Under the pieces are notes generated by a model. That model saw only the letters and a list, made by a program, of their open reading frames with translations. It searched no databases and was not told the DNA's origin. This document shows, piece after piece, positions 26,128 through 33,688 of a DNA stretch of 33,688 bases (position 1 is the first letter of the stretch; every line of letters starts with the position of its first letter). The position numbers and the translations under genes were made by a program. Location of the stretch: the NCBI RefSeq assembly GCF_002927045.1, contig NZ_PRDW01000017.1:1-33688 (forward strand), read 5' to 3'. This DNA comes from Mycetohabitans endofungorum (lineage in GTDB: Bacteria > Pseudomonadota > Gammaproteobacteria > Burkholderiales > Burkholderiaceae).

Positions 26128-27033
26128 ATGGATATGAATCTTCGCGACATCAGGGCCTTTATCGCTGTCGTCGAGACGGGGAGCTTCACACGCGCCGCAG
26201 TGCGCCTGCATTTGTCTCAGCCTGCGTTAACAGTCCAGGTTCGTAGGCTGGAAAATGCAATAGGCGCACGCCTATTCGACCGCAACAGTCGTAAAGTATC
26301 GATGACACCAGCAGGACGTGAATTACTTCCCGCCCTACAAAAATCGTTACGCGACATGGAGCAGCTGGTCACAAACGCGCACGCTCTGGTGGACGGGTCG
26401 CGCGGCGTCGTCAGGCTTGCCTGTCTACCAACGTTTGCCGCAAGCTTATTGCCAAGCCTTATCCTAGAGATGAAGAAAACTACCCCACGCGCCAGCTTCT
26501 ATGTCCGCGACGTGGTGGCCAGCACGGTTAACGCATTGGTGCGTAGCGAGGAGGTTGACATCGGCCTGACAGGTGGAAACGTGTCTGACGCCGCTTTAGA
26601 GATCTTGTATTCTGGCGCCGACCATCTTGTCGCCGTGTTTCCGGAAAATCACCCGCATTCCCTGCGCCGATACGTCGAGTTGGAACACCTCTTGAGCGAA
26701 CCGCTGGTACTCACTGCGAAGGGTACAAGCGTGCGAGAATGCGTGGACGCCGCCCTGGCTAAGGCGGGATTGGCAGCCCACATTTCGTGCGAACTTACGT
26801 ACATGACGACGGCCGTCGCAATGGTGCGCAGCGGGCTGGGAGTGACGATCGTGCCCCGCGCTGCGCGCGAGGTCCTGGCTGAGCCGGGACTGGTGGTGCG
26901 GCCGATCGCGGGCGACGCATTCGTGCGTCCCATCGCACTCGTCAAAATGCGGGGCCGTACTTTGCCGCCCGTGACAGAGCGATTTGTATCGGCGTTGCGG
27001 CGAAAACTCAATGACCAGGCCCCATCGATTTAG
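26128..27033 (+). CDS. LysR-family transcriptional regulator
   Basis: 301 aa, full length. The N-terminal winged helix reads LRDIRAFIAVVETGSFTRAA, then LHLSQPALTVQVRRLE and LFDRNSRKVSMTPAG, canonical for LysR. The periplasmic-binding-like effector domain runs from about residue 90 (GVVRLACLPTFAASLLP) to the end. By position it should control the divergent CitMHS-AtuA operon in response to its substrate or an intermediate. Start is ATG 26128 or ATG 26134; neither has a clear Shine-Dalgarno. It is intact, unlike the LysR relic at 16036. Confidence 0.92.
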   Translation: MDMNLRDIRAFIAVVETGSFTRAAVRLHLSQPALTVQVRRLENAIGARLFDRNSRKVSMTPAGRELLPALQKSLRDMEQLVTNAHALVDGSRGVVRLACLPTFAASLLPSLILEMKKTTPRASFYVRDVVASTVNALVRSEEVDIGLTGGNVSDAALEILYSGADHLVAVFPENHPHSLRRYVELEHLLSEPLVLTAKGTSVRECVDAALAKAGLAAHISCELTYMTTAVAMVRSGLGVTIVPRAAREVLAEPGLVVRPIAGDAFVRPIALVKMRGRTLPPVTERFVSALRRKLNDQAPSI

Positions 27034-27045
27034 GTCAGCAGGAGC

Positions 27046-27597
27046 AAGGCGCGCCCCGCGGCGCAGCCGCATGGCCAGACCATCGATGCAGCATCAATTC
27101 GCGAGCGGCCAGCGCAAGCCGAAGACCGACGGTCCCAGAGCACTGGTAAGGCGACTTGCTGAGCGGCTCGAACAATACACACATCGCTACGTTGGTAGAG
27201 TGTCATTCGCCCTTTACCATTCTCGTGAAGGTGAAGGGCAAGGACACCGAAAGCGTCGTATCTGCACTGGTCACACAGGTTCGTAAGCCACCATGCACAA
27301 ACCGATCGCACGGGACCACGGCATAGAACCCGCACAGCACAAACAATTCATCGTTGTAACCAATATGCAAGTCTACTTCTGCGATCCACAAAGCCCGTAG
27401 CAGCGAGGCACGAATGAGTATCCCAACCGGACTGCTCCGCCAGCACTTCCCCAAAGGCGCCTACCTGACCGGCTACTCGCAGGCAGTTTGAACAAGATCA
27501 CTTCGCAATTGAATCAGCGATCCCAAAAAACATTGGGTTTCATGACGCCAGCAGATAAAAATTAAACGACAGCATCGGTGTTGCATTCACCAGTTAA
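27046..27597 (+). pseudogene. IS30-family transposase relic
   Basis: Across several frames the plus strand spells the C-terminal two thirds of an IS30 transposase. GQTIDAASIRERPAQAEDR comes first, then after a frameshift VPEHW, a TAA stop, and GDLLSGSNNTHIATLVE. VKVKGKDTESVVSALVTQVR, HKQFIVVTNMQVYFCDPQSP, GLLRQHFPKGAYLTGYSQ, KTLGFMTPADK and a closing LNDSIGVAFTS follow. At least three frameshifts and several stops are present, and the N-terminal HTH is absent. It begins just after the LysR stop and ends where the IS5 relic begins. Confidence 0.82.
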
Positions 27598-27735
27598 ACC
27601 CGTTATCACTTTTGTTGTAGGCATGCTTCAGAGAAAACAGCCCCACCATCACAATCGATTCCAGTCGATCAGATCAGCCAAGCAGACCAACGGATGCTTC
27701 AAGTTGATCTGCTCGCGCAGCAGTTGACGAAAAAA
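27589..27735 (-). pseudogene. IS5-family transposase relic (N-terminal fragment)
   Basis: The minus strand reads FFRQLLREQINLKHPLVCLA, DLIDWNRL, a stop, and after a frameshift GLFSLKHAYNKSDNGFNW. This matches the start of IS5-type transposases (D.LR..I.L.H.LV.LA..IDW, later L.LKHA.N.SDE). Only about 50 codons survive, truncated at the junction with the IS30 relic. Confidence 0.65.
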
Positions 27736-27927
27736 TCTGCCCCGGCACGGACGTCTTCGCCCCCCACCCTCGCCAGAATTTGCAATACTTACGCGTTAAT
27801 ATGCCTGCGCCTTGCAAATCACACAATACCATTTCGGCCTCCTCGCCTTAATGCGCAAAACACTGTGGACCGCCCAGAGCCGACTACTTATCCAACCTGT
27901 GCCACCTTTCCACTGCGGCCCTGATTT
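27736..27927. other. AT-rich junction between IS relics and the aminomutase gene
   Basis: No gene is visible. At 27907-27927 TTTCCACT and GGCCCTGATTT occur in the same order as in the 50-bp repeats at 45-144, suggesting another copy of the same mobile-element end. It directly abuts the aminomutase stop codon (27928-27930). Confidence 0.4.
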
Positions 27928-29517
27928 TTATATAGCATGCTCATTAGTCATCCCCGAAGGACAAACCATTCCATTCCGAATGAAATTAGCCACGTCCTCC
28001 AGATACGGCGTAAGCGGCTCATCTTTATCGAAAAACGGCAGAAAAGATCGTAACGCATTATAAATCGTGGCAGTATGAGCGCCCAATTTTTCAGCACCCC
28101 GAATGTCAGCTGCCTGGCATGCACACAAAAGCTCAAAGCTTATAACATAAATAGTATTATCCAATATTTCCCGTGCGCGCCGAGCAGCCACAAGACCAAG
28201 TGAGACGATATCTTGAAAATCAGCTGTTGAAGGTAGCGACTGAATGGAGACTGGCACACACAATGATCGATTTTCAGAAGCAAGGGAAGCGCTCATAAAT
28301 TGGCCACCCATCAATCCCAATCTGATTCCCTGATCATTTTCGCAAAGAAATGGCGGCAATCCATTGCTATTATTTTTATCCATGAATCGATCAATACGCC
28401 GGTCCGATAAATTACTCAACGTAACTAAGGCTATAGACAAATGATCCATTGCCATGGACATATACTGACCATGAAAATGACCATTATGATAAACATCGCC
28501 ACATTTCGGAATAACCAATGGATTATCACTACTGGAATTTAACTCATTTTCCACCACGGATTTAACGTAATCAACAGCATCCTTGATCGGGCCAAGTATA
28601 TGTGGAGTACACCGCAAAGAATAAGCGTCTTCAATTTGATTATCAACACCATCGATTACATCATCGGAAAGTTGCGATCGAAGCTCCTTCGAAATATCAT
28701 CTTCGTTACTTATCATGCCGCTGCCAGAAAGCATATTATATATATTTGTTGCGGACGCCCTCTGTCCTGGATGCAGCTTTTCTTCATGCACCAATGGCGA
28801 AAATACTTTACGCTTTCCTTGTAACGCCTCCAAAGTTAAGGCTGTTACTGATTCATACGATTCGATCAACTTTTCAGCATCATTTACTAACAGACACGCA
28901 AGCCCCGTCATGGCTGATGTACCATTAATTAGCGCCAAACCTTCTTTATAACTCAGTTTAAGCGGCTCAATATTTGCGTCGCGGAGCGCATCTGACGCAT
29001 CCATAACTTCCCCACGATATCTCACCTTCCATTTTCCGGTTAGCGCCAATGCTATAGCAGCAAGTGGACCTAAATCTCCGCTAGTACCAAGAGAACCCTT
29101 TTGAGGAATGCAGGGGCATATTCCTTTGTTAAAAATATCAACAAATTTCTGTAGGTTCTCTAAAGAAATAGCAGATACACCACGGGCCAGTGAATTAATA
29201 CGCGCCAACATTGTCGCTCGAACCACATGATCATCAAAGTATGATCCAACATTCGTTGCGACTGCCGCAATAAGATTTTCCTGCATTTCTGCAGCATACT
29301 TCTCCGGAATAAGATACTTGACAAATCCCCCCATACTTGTATTTACACCATAAATTACTTTCCCCTGCAAAATAAGATCGTCAAGCAGCCTCCGTGATCG
29401 AATAATAGATTCGCACGCTTCCTGGCCAAGGCTCACATTAACATTAAAATCATATGCCGCCCTGGCAATATCAACCATTCTCAAGCCCGCGCCCGAAATT
29501 TCCAATATATTGCTCAT
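27928..29517 (-). CDS. MIO-dependent phenylalanine aminomutase (AdmH-like)
   Basis: 529 aa, class I lyase-like family (histidine/phenylalanine ammonia-lyases and aminomutases). The MIO prosthetic group should form from T145-S146-G147 in KGSLGTSGDLGPLAAIAL, not the usual Ala-Ser-Gly. The catalytic Tyr is Y56 in VIYGVNTSMGGFV. Further conserved blocks are EGLALINGTSAM, AYSLRCTPHILGP, ELNSSSDNPLVI, NGHFHGQYMSMAMDHL and NSNGLPPFLCEN. All, including the Thr-Ser-Gly triad, agree with the phenylalanine aminomutase AdmH of the andrimid pathway as I remember it. AdmH converts L-Phe to (S)-beta-Phe. Ammonia-lyase activity cannot be excluded. AAGGA lies upstream of ATG 29517. It lies 118 bp downstream of an NRPS gene on the same strand, so it should supply a beta-amino acid. 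Codon use is strikingly AT-rich compared with the left part of the window. Confidence 0.88.
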   Translation of the reverse strand: MSNILEISGAGLRMVDIARAAYDFNVNVSLGQEACESIIRSRRLLDDLILQGKVIYGVNTSMGGFVKYLIPEKYAAEMQENLIAAVATNVGSYFDDHVVRATMLARINSLARGVSAISLENLQKFVDIFNKGICPCIPQKGSLGTSGDLGPLAAIALALTGKWKVRYRGEVMDASDALRDANIEPLKLSYKEGLALINGTSAMTGLACLLVNDAEKLIESYESVTALTLEALQGKRKVFSPLVHEEKLHPGQRASATNIYNMLSGSGMISNEDDISKELRSQLSDDVIDGVDNQIEDAYSLRCTPHILGPIKDAVDYVKSVVENELNSSSDNPLVIPKCGDVYHNGHFHGQYMSMAMDHLSIALVTLSNLSDRRIDRFMDKNNSNGLPPFLCENDQGIRLGLMGGQFMSASLASENRSLCVPVSIQSLPSTADFQDIVSLGLVAARRAREILDNTIYVISFELLCACQAADIRGAEKLGAHTATIYNALRSFLPFFDKDEPLTPYLEDVANFIRNGMVCPSGMTNEHAI

Positions 29518-29636
29518 AGCTCATCCTTTTTAAAGTTTGACCATTTATTTTTACAACTCTTCAAAAAATCGCCACTTTTGGAACGCTCAATTCTTGAGTT
29601 TCCGACCTTAATTTGCGCAAAGCGCACTGTAAGATA

Positions 29637-32600
29637 TTACCGCATCGCGTCAATTTCCCCTTGGATCGTCTTATTCTCCATCTCATCTAACTTGCGGGCT
29701 AAAATTTCGCCAATTACTTTCGCTGGCTCCTGCCTTAGCATTTCTCCATGACTGCAGTGGACATCATAAACTTCAATATTGCCGAGTATGTAAGACCGCC
29801 ACACATCAGGTGAGGCCAACACGTCCACTTCAGCGTCTGCAAGAGTGGCGCGGAAAAATACCGCATCACCGCTATACGTTGACGGAGAAAATTCCTTCAA
29901 GAGACGCGGATTGTTTTTTGCAATTTCAAGAGCATTTTTTAAAAAATCATTACTCATGGCTCCAATAAATTCATCACCATAATGATCGGCGAGCGCAGCA
30001 TTAACCATCGCTTGGTCGACTTCACCTTTGCTGTCCACCAAATACGATCCTGGAAGACTATCCAGTAAAGCTAGCAACGCCACCTTTTCACCTTGCTGTT
30101 CAAGTCGGACAGCCATGCGGTGGGCGACTATGCCTCCCAAGCTCCACCCTAACAGGTAGTAAGGTCCTTCTGGCTGAATTTGGCGAATGTGCTCTAGGTA
30201 GTCTGACACCATGTCATCAATGCTAGACGGAAGTGGCCTTGCCCCGTCAAACCCACGAGCTTGCAACCCATAGAGCGGTTGATCAGTGTCTAAAAGACTT
30301 GACAGGCTAATGTAACTCCAACTTAAACCAAATCCGGGATGCATGCAGAAAAGAGGAGGGCGACTTCCTTTAGGTTTAAGAGGAAGCAAAATAGAAAACG
30401 AACTTTCTTGAACACCATTGAGCTGGGTCAAACGTTGTGCCAAACCAGCGACAGTGGGTGCTTCAAATAACATACGAATGCTAGGGTCAACCTTCAGCGC
30501 CTTACGAATACGATCAATTAAACGCATGGCCAACAAGGAATGACCGCCTAGATCGAAGAAACTGTCATCAATGCCTACACGAGGCAAATTCAGCACTTCT
30601 GCGAAAAGTTCCGCTAATGTCTGTTCGTGCGGCGTACGAGGGATACGATATTGAACTGGTGTCAAATCCGGTTCAGGCAGCGCACGTTGATCCAGTTTGC
30701 CGTTGGGCGTCAGTGGCAACACATCCAAACGCACGAACGCAGCTGGCACCATATAGTCGGGCAAGCGAGCGGCCACATGTGTGCGCAGCGTACTAGTCAA
30801 CTGCTCATCGGCCTCGGCCACTACATAAGCGACAAGCCGCTTGTCGTGGCCCTCGCCACGCGCGAGCACCGCCGCCTCACGCACCTGCGGATGTTGAACA
30901 AGGCACGCCTTGATCTCACCCAGTTCAATGCGAAAGCCGCGAATCTTGACCTGGTCATCATTGCGGCCTAAGTACTCCAGATTGCCATCGGGCCGGTAAC
31001 GAGCCAAATCTCCGGTTTTGTACATTCGCGCACCAGGCTCTACCGAGAACGAATTGAGCACGAAACACTCGGCGGTAAGCTCAGGACGGTTCAAATAGCC
31101 GCGTGCCACACCGTCACCACCGATATATAGCTCCCCAACCGCACCTAGCGGCACCGGCTGACCGCATGTATCAAGCAAGTAGACCTGCGTGTTTGTGATT
31201 GGCCGCCCAATCGGAATATTGTCCTCCGTACAGGCCACTGGGCAGGTCCAAAACGTTGTACCAATGGGATTTTCAGCGGGACCATACAAGTTATGAACTT
31301 GCGCGTCAGGCAGCAGCGTTTGACACCGCTGGACAGTCGCACCGGGCAGTGCTTCGCCACCGCAAATCAAATGCTTTACCGATTTGCATCGCTGAACACC
31401 TTCCGTATCCAAGAAAATGCTGAGCATGGATGGCACAAAGTGAACAGTCGTGATGCGCTCCTGGGCAATGAGATCCATTAAGGCAACAGGATCTTTATGA
31501 GCGTCGGCGTCTGCGACAACAAGGGTCGCGCCATTGAGCAACGTCCAAAATAGCTCCCAAATTGATACATCAAAGTTAAAGGGTGCTTTTTGGAGAACGC
31601 GATCGGCAGGCGTCAGGCTATAACCTCGTTGCCGGTCGAGCAGCGCCCAATCTTCAGTTAACGTACCGTTAGGCTTTGTAAACTCCAATAAGCGTGCAAT
31701 TTGAACATGTTCGATCATCACGCCCTTCGGCGTGCCAGTGGAGCCCGATGTGTAGATGACATAGGCAAGATGGCGAGGAGTCAGTTCGGCTACCCGCGGG
31801 TTGGGTGCAACTTGATCGAGCGCTATATCCGGCTCAAGCACGGTTCGGCACGCAAGCGCCGTTTCCCCCAACGTGGCCCTGCCCGTTGCATCGGCTAGTA
31901 CAATCGTTGGCGCGGCATCATGCAGAATATGCGCGAGGCGCTCGCACGGATACGCGGGATCAAGCGGCACACAAGCGCCGCCCGCCTTCATGATCGCCAA
32001 TAGCCCCACGACCATTGCCGGCGAGCGCTCGACGCAGATTGCCACTCGGGCATCCGGCTTAACCCCCAATTCAATGAGACGATGCGCGAGGCGATTGGCT
32101 CGTGCGTTCAATTGCGCATAGCTCAACGTCTGCTCTTCATACACCAGCGCAGTAGCATCGGGGCTGCGCTGCACCTGCGCCTCAAACAACTGATGAAGGC
32201 ACTGGTGGCCTGGGTAAGGAGCCGCCGTCGCATTCCATGTTTGCAGCAGTATCTGACGCTCATCCGCTCCTAGCATCTGCAGTGTTGCCACCGGTTGCTG
32301 TGGGCAGGCCACCATCGCCTGCAACATCGTCGTCAGATACCCCACGTGCCGTTCGATCGTCGCGGGATCAAACAGCGCGCTCGCATAGCACAATGCCCCA
32401 ATAATCTCCTCGCCCTCTTCATACAGGTGCATTTCCAGGTCAAACCTGACCATGTCGTAGTCAAGCCCAGTAGGCATGATGTCCAGTCCGGGTAGACGCC
32501 ACTGTCCTGTTTCATTACTCTGCCACGCGAACAACACCTGAAACAGCGGCGTGTGATTGAGCCGGCGCGGCGGCTGCACGATCTCGACCACTTGCTCAAA

Positions 32601-33688
32601 CGGCAGGTCTTGATGCGCCTGCGCGTCCAGCGTCGTGCACCGCACGCGCTCAAGTAACTGCGCGGTCGTCGGCTCGCCCTCCAAATTCACGCGCAACGCC
32701 AACGTATTGACAAAAAAGCCAATCAACGGCTCGATCGCAGCATGCCCCCGGTTTGCACTGGGCGTGCCAATGACCAAATCGTCCTGACCTGACAGGCGCG
32801 CGAGCACCGCGCTCCACGCGGCGAGCACCGTCATAAATAGCGTCGTGCCGTGCTCACCGCTCAAACGCTTGAGCGCTTGCGTGGTTCGTGCATCGATCTG
32901 TACCGGCACATGCGCGCCGGCAAACGACTGTTGCGCCGGGCGCGGCCGATCCGTCGGTAGCGCCAGCAGCACCGGCGCATCGGCCAGCGTCGCGCGCCAG
33001 TAGTCGCTCTGCGTTTGAAGCCGCTCGCCCGACAGCCACTGGCGCTGCCAGGCCGCATAATCCGGATACTGGATCGCCAGCGGTGGCAGCGGATCGACTT
33101 GGCCGGCTGCGCTTGCCGCGTACAATGCACTCAGCTCGTTCACCAGCACGCCAATCGACCAGCCGTCCGACACAATATGGTGCTTTGTCAGCACCAGTAC
33201 GTGCTCGTCGTCGGCCAATTGAATCACGCATGCGCGCATCAGTGGCCCGCGTGCCAAATCGAACGGCGCGCGCGCTTCATCGGCGCTCAAACGTGCCAGC
33301 TGCGCGTCGGCATCAGACACGCCACGCAGATCATGCCAGTGCAGCGGCACGCCCGTGTCAGCCGGCAGCAACTGCACTTGCGGCTGACCCTCGACACTGA
33401 CAAACGTCGAGCGCAGCGCCTCGTGGCGCGCGAATAGGGCATCCAGCGCTTGTTGCCATGCTGCCCGATCGAACATCCCCTGCACACGCAGCGCAAGCGG
33501 CATGTGATAGGTACCACTGACGCCATCGAGCTGCGCGAGGAACCATAGCCGCTGCTGCGCGAACGACAGCGGCAAACTGCCTTCGCGCGAGATCGGTGTG
33601 ATCTCAGGCAATGCGTTGACTTGCTGGTTCAACTGCGCACTCACCGCCGCCGCGAACGCCGCCAGCGTCGGCGACGCGAATAAGCTTG
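29637..33688 (-). CDS. Non-ribosomal peptide synthetase, terminal module C-A-PCP-TE (partial, 5' end outside window)
   Basis: The frame is open to the right edge. The GTG at 33644 is not the true start, because the codons before it (LFASPTLAAF) are the end of a carrier protein. Domains in order: PCP tail (33645-33688); C domain (about 33590-32260) with HHIVSDGW; A domain (about 32190-30690) with YTSGSTGTPKG, FDVSIWELFW, GELYIGG, YKTGDLARY and NGKLDQRALP; PCP (about 30640-30430) with DLGGHSLLAMR carrying the phosphopantetheine Ser; thioesterase (about 30370-29650) with GWSLGG and the late His in VHCSHGEML. The A-domain pocket reads D-V-W-H-I-G-L-I-G. D235 implies an alpha-amino acid; the code is nearest serine-type codes but lacks their Ser301 and Asp331. 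The TE releases or cyclises the peptide. GC content falls from the C domain to the TE end. Confidence 0.95.
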   Translation of the reverse strand, partial: SLFASPTLAAFAAAVSAQLNQQVNALPEITPISREGSLPLSFAQQRLWFLAQLDGVSGTYHMPLALRVQGMFDRAAWQQALDALFARHEALRSTFVSVEGQPQVQLLPADTGVPLHWHDLRGVSDADAQLARLSADEARAPFDLARGPLMRACVIQLADDEHVLVLTKHHIVSDGWSIGVLVNELSALYAASAAGQVDPLPPLAIQYPDYAAWQRQWLSGERLQTQSDYWRATLADAPVLLALPTDRPRPAQQSFAGAHVPVQIDARTTQALKRLSGEHGTTLFMTVLAAWSAVLARLSGQDDLVIGTPSANRGHAAIEPLIGFFVNTLALRVNLEGEPTTAQLLERVRCTTLDAQAHQDLPFEQVVEIVQPPRRLNHTPLFQVLFAWQSNETGQWRLPGLDIMPTGLDYDMVRFDLEMHLYEEGEEIIGALCYASALFDPATIERHVGYLTTMLQAMVACPQQPVATLQMLGADERQILLQTWNATAAPYPGHQCLHQLFEAQVQRSPDATALVYEEQTLSYAQLNARANRLAHRLIELGVKPDARVAICVERSPAMVVGLLAIMKAGGACVPLDPAYPCERLAHILHDAAPTIVLADATGRATLGETALACRTVLEPDIALDQVAPNPRVAELTPRHLAYVIYTSGSTGTPKGVMIEHVQIARLLEFTKPNGTLTEDWALLDRQRGYSLTPADRVLQKAPFNFDVSIWELFWTLLNGATLVVADADAHKDPVALMDLIAQERITTVHFVPSMLSIFLDTEGVQRCKSVKHLICGGEALPGATVQRCQTLLPDAQVHNLYGPAENPIGTTFWTCPVACTEDNIPIGRPITNTQVYLLDTCGQPVPLGAVGELYIGGDGVARGYLNRPELTAECFVLNSFSVEPGARMYKTGDLARYRPDGNLEYLGRNDDQVKIRGFRIELGEIKACLVQHPQVREAAVLARGEGHDKRLVAYVVAEADEQLTSTLRTHVAARLPDYMVPAAFVRLDVLPLTPNGKLDQRALPEPDLTPVQYRIPRTPHEQTLAELFAEVLNLPRVGIDDSFFDLGGHSLLAMRLIDRIRKALKVDPSIRMLFEAPTVAGLAQRLTQLNGVQESSFSILLPLKPKGSRPPLFCMHPGFGLSWSYISLSSLLDTDQPLYGLQARGFDGARPLPSSIDDMVSDYLEHIRQIQPEGPYYLLGWSLGGIVAHRMAVRLEQQGEKVALLALLDSLPGSYLVDSKGEVDQAMVNAALADHYGDEFIGAMSNDFLKNALEIAKNNPRLLKEFSPSTYSGDAVFFRATLADAEVDVLASPDVWRSYILGNIEVYDVHCSHGEMLRQEPAKVIGEILARKLDEMENKTIQGEIDAMR

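Noticed and set aside
29518-29636. Separate promoter or terminator between the NRPS and the aminomutase
   Set aside because: Only 5-bp stems (CTCAA-GAA-TTGAG; TGCGC-TTT-GCGCA) and no well-spaced -35/-10; co-transcription is simpler.

Overview
The window looks like the chromosome of a betaproteobacterium of the Burkholderiaceae. Most of it has GC-rich codon use, and the core genes (waaC, glpK/glpF, a FadJ-like protein, 6-phosphogluconate dehydrogenase, topoisomerase IB) are of Burkholderia type. A eukaryote-like F-box protein, two non-ribosomal peptide synthetase (NRPS) loci and many decayed genes and insertion-sequence relics fit a host-associated lineage under genome reduction. The endofungal genus Mycetohabitans (formerly Burkholderia rhizoxinica group) is my best guess; this is inference from content, not a match to a reference.

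Layout. 1-393: a 50-bp tandem repeat, probably an IS-end relic. 394-1818 (-): F-box protein, a likely secreted effector. 1819-2792: non-coding, with a BON-domain-like relic. 2793-5727: waaC (-), a shattered GNAT acetyltransferase (-) and a membrane-anchored metallophosphoesterase (+). 6032-8046: a sigma-54 type promoter and a perfect 22-bp inverted repeat lead into an aldehyde dehydrogenase/DUF779 operon. 8373-8573: small conserved-looking ORF. 8790-11204 (-): glpK-glpF with a promoter and three GlpR-type operators. 11359-13602 (-): dead NRPS fragment with an in-frame TAG and a truncated adenylation domain. 13887-14771: a glycine-zipper relic and two small genes. 14916-16016: topoisomerase IB. 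16036-16280 (-): dead LysR gene. 16348-18574: promoter with two operator-like palindromes and a bifunctional beta-oxidation protein. 18940-19743: EAL-domain protein that has lost its catalytic motifs. 19819-21228: gnd. 21391-22803: MFS transporter.

23023-27033 is a catabolic cassette: a CitMHS transporter, an AtuA-family protein and its small AtuA-like partner on the minus strand, diverging from a LysR regulator. 27046-27735 holds an IS30-family relic running into an IS5-family relic. From 27928 to the right edge is a biosynthetic locus on the minus strand. It has the last module of an NRPS (C-A-PCP-TE, preceded by the tail of another PCP and therefore continuing outside the window), followed by an MIO-type aminomutase very like the phenylalanine aminomutase AdmH of Pantoea agglomerans, including the unusual Thr-Ser-Gly MIO triad. 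The aminomutase and the 3' half of the NRPS are much more AT-rich than the rest, which suggests horizontal origin and a mosaic synthetase.

The most interesting system is this NRPS-aminomutase pair. It predicts a peptide containing a beta-amino acid, probably beta-phenylalanine. The F-box protein is the second.
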